Shown here piece by piece: positions 50,242-58,476 of a stretch of DNA of 64,000 nucleotides. The stretch's first letter is position 1, and the number at the start of each line of letters is the position of its first letter. The position numbers were made by a program, and so were the translations under genes. Source of the stretch: Flavonifractor sp. AGMB03687. Its GTDB lineage: Bacteria > Bacillota > Clostridia > Oscillospirales > Oscillospiraceae. The notes below the pieces were generated by a model that was not told where the DNA came from, did not search any database, and saw only the letters and a program-made list of their open reading frames with translations. The DNA lies in NCBI RefSeq assembly GCF_017811815.1, contig NZ_JADKZI010000007.1, positions 1-64,000 of the forward strand, given 5' to 3'.

Positions 50242-50598
50242 ATTTACAATTTCCGTTGCTCTGCTATGAATATTATTCATACGACCAACCCACTCCATTT
50301 GATTATCCGCTTTAAGTTTTTCGGTAACTCCCTCACGCTCTGCCATCTCCTTTACAAGCCTAAGAAACATATCCTCTGCCTGCTTGTCGATCTCGGTAAG
50401 GTGGTCATTGAGTTTTCCGGTGGTGAGCAAATTGGTGTATAAAACCTTTCGGTTTTGCTTCAAATGCCGCAATCGCCGCTGTCCCCATAAGCCGATTTCG
50501 GTTTCTTTTTCGTGTGGTAATTGCAGATCGGGCAGATAATAATCGCCCTGCAAAGTGTAGCGGATGCCCGTTCTTTCGTCTGTGAAATGCTGTTTCAT
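50221..50598 (-). CDS. tnpV: TnpV-family transposon protein
   Basis: 125 residues. Tn4451-type TnpV pattern: LLTTGKLNDHLTEIDKQAEDMFLRLVKEMAEREGVTEKLKADNQMEWVGRMNNIHSRATEIVNAELIFA. Function unknown, but conserved in clostridial mobilisable elements next to the relaxase gene, as here (10 bp after the MobV stop). Its last codons and the following stem-loop are duplicated 900 bp away. Confidence 0.88.
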   Translation of the reverse strand: MKQHFTDERTGIRYTLQGDYYLPDLQLPHEKETEIGLWGQRRLRHLKQNRKVLYTNLLTTGKLNDHLTEIDKQAEDMFLRLVKEMAEREGVTEKLKADNQMEWVGRMNNIHSRATEIVNAELIFA

Positions 50599-50607
50599 TG
50601 TGTGTTC

Positions 50608-51861
50608 CTACCTTTCATAATTTCTATTTTTTGAGCGTTGCCCACGCTCTTGGGGTTGATTTTTGGGTGCAGGAATCGGCTCATACATAATGCTCTTTTC
50701 CTGCTTCTTAAAGCGTTCAAGAATACCATCTATAAATTCCTTAACCGCTTTCGGTGCAGCCTTCAATGCTTCAAGATACGGGCGGCACTTCTCGGTCAGC
50801 TCAGATAACGCTTCCTTCAGCCGAGAAACTTCCGATTGTAACGACCATATCTGCCGTGACAAATATCGGTTTTGGTCTTGCAATTTTCGCACCTCGGACT
50901 CTGCCGAGTAGCTACGCTTCGCAAGAGAAGTCAGCTTCTGATAGTCCTCTGCCGACACGGTGTATTTGCCTGTGAGAGATTTTTTGCCGGAATTGTCTAT
51001 CTCCATAAAAGTCATTGAAGCGGTTTTCTTATCATCATAACGCACTTGCACATCGGCAATTTTCTCTTGCAGATCGGACAGCCGCTTTTGATCCTGCTTA
51101 ATCTTGTGTTCGAGCGAGGTGAGATTTTCAGCGGTGCTGCCACGCTCTCCACGGCTGAAACCGTCAAAGCCTGCACTCTGCATATGCTCATAAAATTTGT
51201 CTTGCAGAACGCTGTAGGAAGCGTGATAAACTTGTTTCCCTTTGCTGTTGAGGATGGGATTTCCATCTTCGTCAAGTGCTTTTTCGGAACGCCATTTCTT
51301 TGAATGGCTTACTTGATGGATGACCTCTTTGACCGTTCCCACAAGTTCGGGATTTTTGCACCGCTTCGACCAACGTACTTCTTTATCCACCACCGGCAAT
51401 GCCATAATGTGCAAATGGTAGTGATAAATCGGTCTGCCGTATTTCTCGGTCATTGCTACGTTCAGCTCGTCAGCGTGCATTACGGCGGAGAAAATATTGT
51501 CCTTGCCGTATATTTTTTCTGCAAAGCGGAACGCTTCTTCATAGAATCTGCAAGCAAAATCATAGCCGCCGTTCTTCTCAAAATACTCGGTGTTGACATC
51601 CATAATCATCTCGTCAAAGACCTTCGCATCGGGTTTCAAACCTTTCAGCGACACCGTTCCTGCGGCAATCATTTGGTCGAGGTATTCATTATAGGTCAGC
51701 TCACCGCAACCCTTAAAGCTAACGTTCATCGGGGTACGGGAGAGGTCAACGTTCATATTTTCATAACTCTCGTTTTTGCGTTCAATGTGTCGCTCAAACT
51801 TGCCGACAGATGCTCTCGTTCGGGTTTCCACACGAGCGACACTAAAATTTTCCTTCGCCAT
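50608..51861 (-). CDS. MobV-family relaxase (plasmid recombination/mobilisation enzyme)
   Basis: 417 residues from the ATG at 51861 (GGAAAGGAAGTGAGA upstream). The relaxase domain begins AKENFSVARVETRTRASVGKFERHIERKN; motif with catalytic His cluster is YHYHLHIMALPVVDKE (about 160). The C-terminal part is a long coiled coil (about 270-400). It nicks oriT and pilots the single strand into a recipient, using a conjugation apparatus provided by another element, since no type IV secretion genes are in E2. oriT-like sequence lies directly upstream. Confidence 0.92.
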   Translation of the reverse strand: MAKENFSVARVETRTRASVGKFERHIERKNESYENMNVDLSRTPMNVSFKGCGELTYNEYLDQMIAAGTVSLKGLKPDAKVFDEMIMDVNTEYFEKNGGYDFACRFYEEAFRFAEKIYGKDNIFSAVMHADELNVAMTEKYGRPIYHYHLHIMALPVVDKEVRWSKRCKNPELVGTVKEVIHQVSHSKKWRSEKALDEDGNPILNSKGKQVYHASYSVLQDKFYEHMQSAGFDGFSRGERGSTAENLTSLEHKIKQDQKRLSDLQEKIADVQVRYDDKKTASMTFMEIDNSGKKSLTGKYTVSAEDYQKLTSLAKRSYSAESEVRKLQDQNRYLSRQIWSLQSEVSRLKEALSELTEKCRPYLEALKAAPKAVKEFIDGILERFKKQEKSIMYEPIPAPKNQPQERGQRSKNRNYER

Positions 51862-52146
51862 CTTCTCACTTCCTTTCCATAGGCGAAATTTTGGAGAGCC
51901 GCTGTTACACAACTTTTTCAAAGTGTGTAACCCACTATGACACTTTCAGCAATTCTGCTGCAAAGATGTCGTGGGCTCTCCGAGGGGGTGTAGGGCGTTG
52001 CCCTGCTTACTGCGGTAAGCACCCAGCAGAGCTGCCCTTTGAAAATGGCACCCTGCACCCCGCCGAAACTTTCGTATTGCTCACTACCACCCGAAAAAGA
52101 ACATTGCAAGATTGCGAAAGTCCCGCACCTTTGCAATGTTGCAACC
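51862..52146 (-). other. oriT-like region of E2
   Basis: Inverted repeat TTACACA (51905-51911) ... TGTGTAA (51924-51930) next to TAACCCACTA (51928-51937), which on the minus strand is TAGTGGGTTA, close to the MobV nick consensus TAGTGTG/TTA. Nicking would fall near 51930/51931. More dyads (GCTTAC...GTAAGC near 52003-52020; GCAATGTTGC) fill the rest. No gene. Confidence 0.7.
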
Positions 52147-53121
52147 TTAAAAGTTGCCTGCTTCTTTTTCATCGGGTAGTTCCCAATACCATTGACTGCC
52201 TTCCTTAACAGACCGCACCCTCAGCGTTTTCTTCGCTTCGTCAAGCACTCGTTTGGAGATACCCAAACGCTGTGCTTTCTGCAGCACGATTTGTTGCGGA
52301 TACTTCCCATCGGAAAGGCAGTCAACGATGAGGCTTTCAGCCATATCGGATTTCTTCTCACGACTAACACCGCTGAGAAGATCGTCGATAGAAATATCAT
52401 AATGACCGAGCCATCGAAACCCGTTTGCTTCGCTCAGTTCAAAGGCAATAGGTTTACCTTCCGGTGCAAGTGATGACTTTTGATGTGCTGCCACACGCAC
52501 CTCCGGCTTGTCCTTTACTCTGCCGACCACAAGGACGCTTCGTGCCGTTGCTTGAAAGTCAATAGAGCCAAGACCTCTATAATTGGATTTATTACCCTGC
52601 GCCTTGTTCAAATGCCCTACAAGGATAATCGCACAGCGATATTTCTCTGCGATCCTGCCAAGTTGGGAGAGAATATTTCTGACTTCGTTCGCTCGGTTCA
52701 TATCGACCTTAGCGCCGATATACGCCTGCATCGGATCCAAGATAATTACCCTTGCTCCCGTTTCAGCAATAGCCTTTTCTACACGCTCGTCAAGCATTGT
52801 AAGCGCCGCTTCGGATTCGTCTATCACCTTAATCTGTGAGCAGTCCGCATTGCCTGCAAGCAGGCGGGGCTTGATGGTATCACCAAGTCCATCCTCTGCG
52901 GTCTGATAGATGATTTTGATCGGCTCACGTGCGGTATCGTCGCAGGGAAGTTTTTCTCCCCTCGACAACAGCGCCGCCAACCGCAAAATCAAGGTTGTTT
53001 TACCTTCGCCGCCGTCACCGTGAATGATTGTCAGTTTCCCGTATGGGATATAGGGATACCACAACCATTCCACTTCCTCGACGGCAACCTCATCCATACT
53101 GATGATTTTAAGTTCTGCCAT
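52147..53121 (-). CDS. RepA-like AAA/RecA-fold ATPase
   Basis: 324 residues from the ATG at 53121, chosen because GGAGG lies 8 bp upstream. Walker A GDGGEGKTTLILRLAALL (about 35-52), Walker B VIILDPMQAYIG (about 123), and LVGHLNKAQGNK with a sensor residue. It is a hexameric DnaB/RepA-type ATPase fold. The C-terminal 80 residues form a winged-helix-like domain. Such proteins in mobilisable elements aid replication or mobilisation. It follows MobC, with a conserved stem-loop between. Confidence 0.87.
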   Translation of the reverse strand: MAELKIISMDEVAVEEVEWLWYPYIPYGKLTIIHGDGGEGKTTLILRLAALLSRGEKLPCDDTAREPIKIIYQTAEDGLGDTIKPRLLAGNADCSQIKVIDESEAALTMLDERVEKAIAETGARVIILDPMQAYIGAKVDMNRANEVRNILSQLGRIAEKYRCAIILVGHLNKAQGNKSNYRGLGSIDFQATARSVLVVGRVKDKPEVRVAAHQKSSLAPEGKPIAFELSEANGFRWLGHYDISIDDLLSGVSREKKSDMAESLIVDCLSDGKYPQQIVLQKAQRLGISKRVLDEAKKTLRVRSVKEGSQWYWELPDEKEAGNF

Positions 53122-53204
53122 AGGCATTACCTCCTTTCAATTTTCATCAAAACTATTGAAATTGAAGGAGAAGTCGGTTATAATAAGGACAGTACATTTT
53201 TGAG

Positions 53205-53250
53205 AAGACTGTTCCGTATCTGCGCCAACAGATACATTGGGAACAGTCTT
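53205..53250 (-). other. Conserved two-tier stem-loop between mobC and the ATPase gene (E2)
   Basis: Outer stem AAGACTGTTCC / GGAACAGTCTT, inner stem GTATCTG / CAGATAC, apical loop CGCCAA (53223-53228). The matching element in E3 (62677-62720) keeps the inner loop and changes the outer stem in a pairing-preserving manner. Confidence 0.75.
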
Positions 53251-53257
53251 TTCGGTT

Positions 53258-53593
53258 TTATACGCCAACGCCGCCGTCTCCTTTCATTCCATATAAGGTG
53301 GTGTTTATCTGCTCAATGGTGTCGAGCAGTTCATCGGTTACGTTGCCGCCGCTTTCGATACGCTTCAGTTCTGAAAGAACAGCGGCAAGCTCATTGCGAA
53401 GTGCCTTATACACTCTCGGATTACCGACTACCGTTATCTCCTGCTGCAAGGAGCGAGAACAAAGGTAGTCTTGTTTAGTCAGTCCCGACAGCCTTACGTT
53501 CGTATCGAGCTGATCGGCTTCTTCGGGAGACATACGGAAAGCAACAGTTTTGCTTCTCCAACGGTTGTGACGGTCAAGATTTTTAGCAGACAT
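53258..53593 (-). CDS. mobC: MobC-like relaxosome accessory protein (E2)
   Basis: 111 residues. N-terminal ribbon-helix-helix-like segment KTVAFRMSPEEADQLDTNVRLSGLTKQDYLCSRSL, then NPRVYKALRNELAAVLSELKRIESG, typical of the MobC family. Helps the relaxase melt oriT. Homologous to 62732-63067 in E3. Its start overlaps the integrase end by 11 bp. The gene order int - mobC - ATPase is the same in E2 and E3. Confidence 0.87.
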   Translation of the reverse strand: MSAKNLDRHNRWRSKTVAFRMSPEEADQLDTNVRLSGLTKQDYLCSRSLQQEITVVGNPRVYKALRNELAAVLSELKRIESGGNVTDELLDTIEQINTTLYGMKGDGGVGV

Positions 53594-54668
53594 TGGTTAT
53601 ATCCATCCTTTCATAATCTAATTTCTTTGCCATTTCCACTTGCTTTGATGGAAACAGATGTGCGTATCGGTAGGTTATCTCAATGCTTTCGTGTCCTACA
53701 CGGTCAGCGATTGCCACCGCCGAAAATCCCATATCAATTAAAAGGGAAATATGGCTGTGTCTGAGATCGTGAATACGAATACGCTTTACCCCTGCGGCTT
53801 TTGAGCCACGCTCCATCTCTCTGCTCAAATAATGCTTTGAGATATTGAAAATGCGGTCTTTTTTGCCCACGCCGTAGAGCATACCGAGATAATCCTGCAT
53901 TTCTTCACAAAGAAACTGCGGCATTTTAATGGTACGGTTGCTTTTCTTGGTTTTAGGTGTGGTAATCACATCCCGCCCTTTCAAACGCTGATAGGATTTG
54001 TTAATGGTAAGCGTACCTTTTACAAAATCGAAATCGGCAGGGGTTAATGCCAACAGTTCGCCTTCACGGATGCCGCACCAATATAAAACCTCAAAAGCAT
54101 AGTAGGAAACGGGTTTGTCCATCATTTCATCCGCAAACTTTTTATACTCGTCTTTTGTCCAAAACTTCATTTCCTTGCGTTCCTCTGTGCCCATATTTCC
54201 GGCTTTGGAAGCGGGGTTGGAACGAAGGTCATAGTGTCTGACAGCGTGGTTAAAAATGGCGCTGAGTTGATTGTGGACGGTCTTGAGATAGGTCTGCGAA
54301 TATGGCTTGCGGTTTTCGTCACGGTAGGCAAGCAGTTCATTCTGCCACGCCATAACATCCTTCGTGGTTATCTCGCTGATAATTCGCTTTGCAAAGTAAG
54401 GCATAATCTTGGTTTCCACGATATGCTCTTTGGTCAGCCAAGTGTTTTCTTTCAAGCGGGGCTTAATATCGTTTGCATAAAGCTCAAAGAAGGCTTCAAA
54501 GGTCATATCCATATCGGCGGCGTTCTGCTGCTGAAAGGTACGCTCCCATTCGACTGCTTCTTTTCTTGTTTCAAATCCTCGCTTGCATTTCTGCTTGCGT
54601 TCGCCCTTCCAATCTAAATATCGGGTAAGGACATACCAAGTGCCGTTGTCGCTCTTGTATACCGGCAT
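53583..54668 (-). CDS. int: Tyrosine integrase of E2
   Basis: 361 residues, intact. N-terminal arm-binding domain (about 1-55, MPVYKSDNGTWYVLTRYLDWKGE), SAM-like core domain (FEAFFELYANDIKPRLKENTW), catalytic domain with Arg in YWCGIREGELLAL, His-x-x-Arg in IHDLRHSH, GHESI and the nucleophile Tyr in YRYAHLF. Preceded by Xis as in other Tn916-type modules. It should recombine att2-att3, whose cores match ATTCCCAYTC. RBS AAGGTGGTG. Confidence 0.93.
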   Translation of the reverse strand: MPVYKSDNGTWYVLTRYLDWKGERKQKCKRGFETRKEAVEWERTFQQQNAADMDMTFEAFFELYANDIKPRLKENTWLTKEHIVETKIMPYFAKRIISEITTKDVMAWQNELLAYRDENRKPYSQTYLKTVHNQLSAIFNHAVRHYDLRSNPASKAGNMGTEERKEMKFWTKDEYKKFADEMMDKPVSYYAFEVLYWCGIREGELLALTPADFDFVKGTLTINKSYQRLKGRDVITTPKTKKSNRTIKMPQFLCEEMQDYLGMLYGVGKKDRIFNISKHYLSREMERGSKAAGVKRIRIHDLRHSHISLLIDMGFSAVAIADRVGHESIEITYRYAHLFPSKQVEMAKKLDYERMDITNVC

Positions 54669-54857
54669 TTATATCACCACCTTTCCATTGTGATAAAGTC
54701 TTTCGTAGAAATACTCTCGGTTGATACGCCCTGCGATTGTTATGAAGCCTTTAGCTTTTAACTCATCGTTCAACTGTCTTATGACCTTATAGGCGAATGA
54801 AGTTGAAACTTCGAGGACTTCCGCAACTTCTTCTACTCGCATAAATTTGTTTTCCAT
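54669..54857 (-). CDS. Excisionase-like small protein (E2)
   Basis: 62 residues: KFMRVEEVAEVLEVSTSFAYKVIRQLNDELKAKGFITIAGRINREYFYERLY, a winged helix-turn-helix like the E1 homologue at 43581. It lies 0 bp from the integrase stop region and is co-transcribed with int from the promoter at 55061-55089. GAAAGGAAG is the ribosome site. Likely controls excision direction. Confidence 0.85.
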   Translation of the reverse strand: MENKFMRVEEVAEVLEVSTSFAYKVIRQLNDELKAKGFITIAGRINREYFYERLYHNGKVVI

Positions 54858-55194
54858 TCTGATCTTCCTTTCTTAATAGTAATTGTGATTTGTGCTGCCG
54901 TTCTGCCGTCACAAGTTCCTGCAGGCATTCCCACTTGTCGATGGGCGCTGTGCAGTCCCCTTACGGAGCGCTCACTTCCTTTCGGAAGGTCTTGGCGGTT
55001 TGTGCTTGATCGGACGGTCATTTAATTTTCTGCAAATACACTAACGGTATTTGTTTAACCATTATACCAAGCAAATTCCGTTAAGTCAAGAGGTTTGCAA
55101 GAAAATATTTAACTTTTTTGCTTTGGTTATCTTGACAACGCCCAAGCGTATATGCTATACTATGTTCACAGCACATAGATTGGAGAAGATAACT
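54858..55194. promoter_or_regulatory. E2 control region: xis promoter and regulator promoter
   Basis: xis-int promoter (minus): TTGACT 55084-55089, 17 bp, TATAAT 55061-55066. Regulator promoter (plus): TTGACA 55132-55137, 18 bp, TATACT 55156-55161. AACGG/CCGTT words flank the xis promoter. The 54870-55020 part is a leader with direct stems and no gene. Confidence 0.75.
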
Positions 55195-55722
55195 ATGGCA
55201 ATCGGTGAAAGAATACGTTTTTTGCGTAACCTAAAAGGTATGACTCAAAAGTGGCTCGGTATTGCTGTCGGTTTTCCCGAAAAGACCGCCGACATTCGTA
55301 TGGCTCAATATGAGTCCGGCTCAAGAACACCCAAAGCAGATTTAACGCAATCGCTTGCACAAGTATTAGAGGTTTCGCCTTTGGCTTTGACCGTACCGGA
55401 CATTGACAGCGAACTCGGTCTTATGCATACGCTTTTTACATTAGAGGATATTTACGGCTTCAAGATCGACAAGGTCGATGATGAAGTTTGTATCCGTCTT
55501 GACGGCAGAGTAGGTAGCAACGCTTCTATTCAGAAATACTTTGCTGCTTGGCAGAAGCAAGCTGAAAAGTACAGAAACGGCGAAATCTCCAAAGAGGAAT
55601 ATGACCGTTGGCGTTACAACTATCCTAAGTTCGATACCGAAAGCGGATGGGTTAAAGTCCCTTCACAAGAACTCAGCGATGCAATGGTCGAAGCATTCAA
55701 AGACCACTTAAAAGACAAATAA
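55195..55722 (+). CDS. XRE-family regulator of the E2 excision genes
   Basis: 175 residues from the ATG at 55195 (TTGGAGAAG upstream). Helix-turn-helix: RIRFLRNLKGMTQKWLGIAVGFPEKTADIRMAQYESGSRTPKADLTQSLAQVL. The C-terminal domain (about 80-175) ends GEISKEEYDRWRYNYPKFD and matches the E1 regulator, including the G-E-I-x-x-E-E-Y block. Divergent from xis-int; probably represses excision. The C-terminal domain has no known function. Confidence 0.85.
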   Translation: MAIGERIRFLRNLKGMTQKWLGIAVGFPEKTADIRMAQYESGSRTPKADLTQSLAQVLEVSPLALTVPDIDSELGLMHTLFTLEDIYGFKIDKVDDEVCIRLDGRVGSNASIQKYFAAWQKQAEKYRNGEISKEEYDRWRYNYPKFDTESGWVKVPSQELSDAMVEAFKDHLKDK

Positions 55723-55723
55723 A

Positions 55724-55777
55724 GACGACAAAAAGCCCTTAACTGCGTTATCCACAGTTAAGGGCTTTCATCGTCTT
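55724..55777 (+). terminator. Terminator of the E2 regulator
   Basis: Stem AAAGCCCTTAACTG / CAGTTAAGGGCTTT with flanking pairing AGACGA / TCGTCT; loop contains CGTTATCCA. Confidence 0.8.
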
Positions 55778-55870
55778 ATAATACGGTTACATTAGTCCCA
55801 ATCCACGCATTGTTTATTCTGATAACCTGCAAACCATACGGGATATAGAATAAAGGGTGCTTCAAAGGGT

Positions 55871-55888
55871 GTTATCAAATTGTTATCA
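55871..55888. other. E2 right-end arm pair (GTTATCA x2)
   Basis: GTTATCA at 55871-55877 and 55882-55888, 11 bp apart, the first 77 bp before the att3 core. Confidence 0.7.
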
Positions 55889-55947
55889 AAAGGGGTGGTC
55901 GAAGTCCGAAAAACCTTGATATTACTGGGTTTTTGAGCCTTCGTTAA

Positions 55948-55959
55948 TTATTCCCATTC
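55948..55959 (-). other. att3: junction core between E2 and E3
   Basis: TTATTCCCATTC; minus strand GAATGGGAATAA, again coding E-W-E-stop. Confidence 0.72.
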
Positions 55960-56060
55960 GCTCCTGTCAGAAGTTTTCTAAACAGATTTGCTTATGGGAT
56001 TTAGTTCAGGGTATCGGCATTATTTTCATTATTCAGATAGTAGGGGCTATCTGATTTTAT

Positions 56061-56078
56061 GTTGCCATGGTGTTGCCA
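56061..56078. other. E3 left-end arm pair (GTTGCCA x2)
   Basis: GTTGCCA at 56061-56067 and 56072-56078, 11 bp apart, 113 bp inside att3. The rest of 55960-56197 shows no gene. Confidence 0.65.
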
Positions 56079-56197
56079 AGAGTCCCAGCCTCAGTATAGC
56101 GGATTGTGTAGTGAGACTCAATACACCGAAACCACAAATTATGTTTTGAACACAAAACGATAGAGATTTTTTAGAGGAAGGGCAGCTTTTCTGCGAA

Positions 56198-56998
56198 CTA
56201 CCTAAGCTTTTTTAGTGGTATACATAGAACCTCGTATGCATATTTGTAGACATTATTGGATGCTTCATCCGGCGAAAAATCTCCGTGTGCAAGACAGCAC
56301 CTAAGCATATACAACACGACCACTATTGCTCGACTTATTTTCACATCGTCTTTAACAAACGAATATGCGCCAATCTTTTTGCTCCTGTCTGGACTTCCTA
56401 CATCCTCGGGCTTGGAAAGAACGGATTCAATCACATATGGAGTCATTTTGCCATAGCAGCGTAAACAAGATTCCCGTTGCGTAGGTGTCAAACTAACATA
56501 TACTGATTGCTGTTGTAAGGCCTCTTCATCATACTCGTCTTGCTCAAAATGAAAAATCTCAACACCTGTACTTTTTTCTTTGACCGATGTAATAATTTTG
56601 CCGCGAATTCGAGTGCATTCGTAATGGTTTTTATAGTAATCAAAGCGTTCGGCAGCATTTAAGTTCTTAGAGGCAACGCTAGAGAAAGAAATAGCTTGTC
56701 TCGTACCTATGTATTCCTGCGTCATAAGAGCCGCATTTTGGAGCGCTTCATGCAAGTTTGCCACATTATCCCTGTAGGAAGCCCCCTCGGAGTCCTCTGC
56801 TCTCAAAAGATTTACGATATATTCTCTGAATCTATTAGATGTTTGAGCAATAGAATCAATATGCTCTTTATCGTTTTTTCCTGCAATTTCACCGCTATAG
56901 TTATACCACGCATTAAAGGCGATCCAGGCCTTCATAAAAGCAGAGTAATAATCAATTCTAATATCTATGGTATCTATCCAGTCTTTATAGCCAGGCAT
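56198..56998 (-). CDS. HEPN-like protein linked to a restriction-modification system
   Basis: 266 residues, all-helical in appearance. The N-terminus has SAFMKAWIAFNAWYNYSGE, and near the C-terminus RCCLAHGDFSP contains R-x4-H, the catalytic motif of HEPN RNases. The middle (about 85-200) has no recognised domain. It follows the S subunit by 11 bp on the same strand, so it belongs to the operon. HEPN proteins next to restriction systems are often abortive-infection effectors or toxins; that role here is inference. The HEPN call rests on the motif only. Confidence 0.6.
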   Translation of the reverse strand: MPGYKDWIDTIDIRIDYYSAFMKAWIAFNAWYNYSGEIAGKNDKEHIDSIAQTSNRFREYIVNLLRAEDSEGASYRDNVANLHEALQNAALMTQEYIGTRQAISFSSVASKNLNAAERFDYYKNHYECTRIRGKIITSVKEKSTGVEIFHFEQDEYDEEALQQQSVYVSLTPTQRESCLRCYGKMTPYVIESVLSKPEDVGSPDRSKKIGAYSFVKDDVKISRAIVVVLYMLRCCLAHGDFSPDEASNNVYKYAYEVLCIPLKKLR

Positions 56999-57009
56999 TC
57001 TTAATCACC

Positions 57010-58476
57010 TCACTTTGCAAAAAGCACTTTTTGATCCATCGTTCTCAAAGCCTTTTGCTCAAGCAGGTAAGCTTCATAACGTTTTTGATTTGCCTGGAGC
57101 GCAAGCTTATTTATTCTATCCTGAATTTCGGCATTTTTCAGAATAGGGATTGGTATTTGACTCACATGCGTTGCATCAATCTCATCAATTACAGACCCAT
57201 ACGTATAGCGTGTAATCAACCGATAGCCATATTGCGAAGACAAAAATACACTCAGATATCCAGCTATTTCATTATTTGCAGGCACTACACGAATAATGTG
57301 TTGATTAGCTGTCCAATTCTCCCAGTGTTTTCCGACCAGCGCAACTTTTCCTATGGTTCCACTACAAGTTATAAGCGTCATGTTTTCATGCAGTTCTAGT
57401 TGTTCCTCTATACGCTCACCGTGCTGTGTTACCGAAAGATACTTCTTATTTGTAGGGTCTAATTCTCCTAATTGTTTGCCACCGATAAAAATTCGCCCAT
57501 GTCCTTCATCTACATAGACACGCTTGAATCGGCCCGGTAGAATAACATTACGGCTTATCCTGCAATCACCAATCGTCGTCACCTCTGCTGCGTTTTTATT
57601 GAGATAATCAACGATAGCTTTTACAATAGGCACATGATAAGACGCATCCACACGGTTGTTAAGTTGACTTAATTTTACCAGAAAAGTTTCAACTGGAGCA
57701 TCCTGAACGAAATCATCCACTCCAATCTCTTCAATGGGAGGTAATTTCAATTCCTGCACCAACAAATCCATAGCTTCATCCAGCAATTTATTGGATTCAT
57801 CTCTGAGAGCATAGGAATCAATGACCATCTTATGAATTTCCTGTTTGATTTCTACCGGTGCATTTGGGATAGGAACGTCAGCTAAATGTTCAGGTTCAAT
57901 ATGCGTAATAACCGCTCCATAGCTATTGGTCAACAATATTTGCTGTCCAATTTTACTCTTAAGATATGCATAAATGTATCCTGCGTTATCATCGTTACTA
58001 TCAATCCGCAATAGATCATGGCTGAAAATCAATCCGTCGAGGGTATCCGACACATAAGCCACTTTTCCAATTGTGCCAGAACACGTCATAAGAATTTGGC
58101 CTTTTTTGACTCGCAGAGCATCGATATCGGTATCCGTACGCTTAGAGATATAGCCGTCTGGAGTAGGCTTTATATCCACAATAGAAGATGGCTGATAAAT
58201 TGGATACTCAGAGTGGTCTACCCAAATTCTCTTAAACCGCGCTCCAGTGTAAGAACTCGTTAGTCCATCATCCCCACCCAAAGCTATTGCTGGGAATTTA
58301 CCGTGGATTACGATTTCTCTAGCCTGTTTTGCCTCCACATCATATACGCTGGCTTCCAAACGCTTCCCACGTGCGATAATATCTGAAAGTGTAACAGAAC
58401 ACCATTTTACAGGAGATTCATCAATTTCAGCTTCTTCGAAATTCTGAAGCTGATAAGCAACATTCTCGCTTACCAT
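57010..58476 (-). CDS. Restriction-modification specificity (S) subunit
   Basis: 488 residues from the ATG at 58476 (GAGGGG upstream), overlapping the methyltransferase gene end by 7 bp. Two target-recognition domains: about 20-215 (WCSVTLSDIIARGKRLEASVYD, GQILMTCSGTIGKVAYV, ANVPIP-like LADVPIPNAPVEIKQEI) and about 265-480 (VKLSQLNNRVDASYHV, MTLITCSGTIGKVALVG, VSQIPIPILKNAEIQDRI). Each domain reads half of a bipartite site. It pairs with the fused nuclease-methyltransferase encoded upstream. Confidence 0.9.
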   Translation of the reverse strand: MVSENVAYQLQNFEEAEIDESPVKWCSVTLSDIIARGKRLEASVYDVEAKQAREIVIHGKFPAIALGGDDGLTSSYTGARFKRIWVDHSEYPIYQPSSIVDIKPTPDGYISKRTDTDIDALRVKKGQILMTCSGTIGKVAYVSDTLDGLIFSHDLLRIDSNDDNAGYIYAYLKSKIGQQILLTNSYGAVITHIEPEHLADVPIPNAPVEIKQEIHKMVIDSYALRDESNKLLDEAMDLLVQELKLPPIEEIGVDDFVQDAPVETFLVKLSQLNNRVDASYHVPIVKAIVDYLNKNAAEVTTIGDCRISRNVILPGRFKRVYVDEGHGRIFIGGKQLGELDPTNKKYLSVTQHGERIEEQLELHENMTLITCSGTIGKVALVGKHWENWTANQHIIRVVPANNEIAGYLSVFLSSQYGYRLITRYTYGSVIDEIDATHVSQIPIPILKNAEIQDRINKLALQANQKRYEAYLLEQKALRTMDQKVLFAK

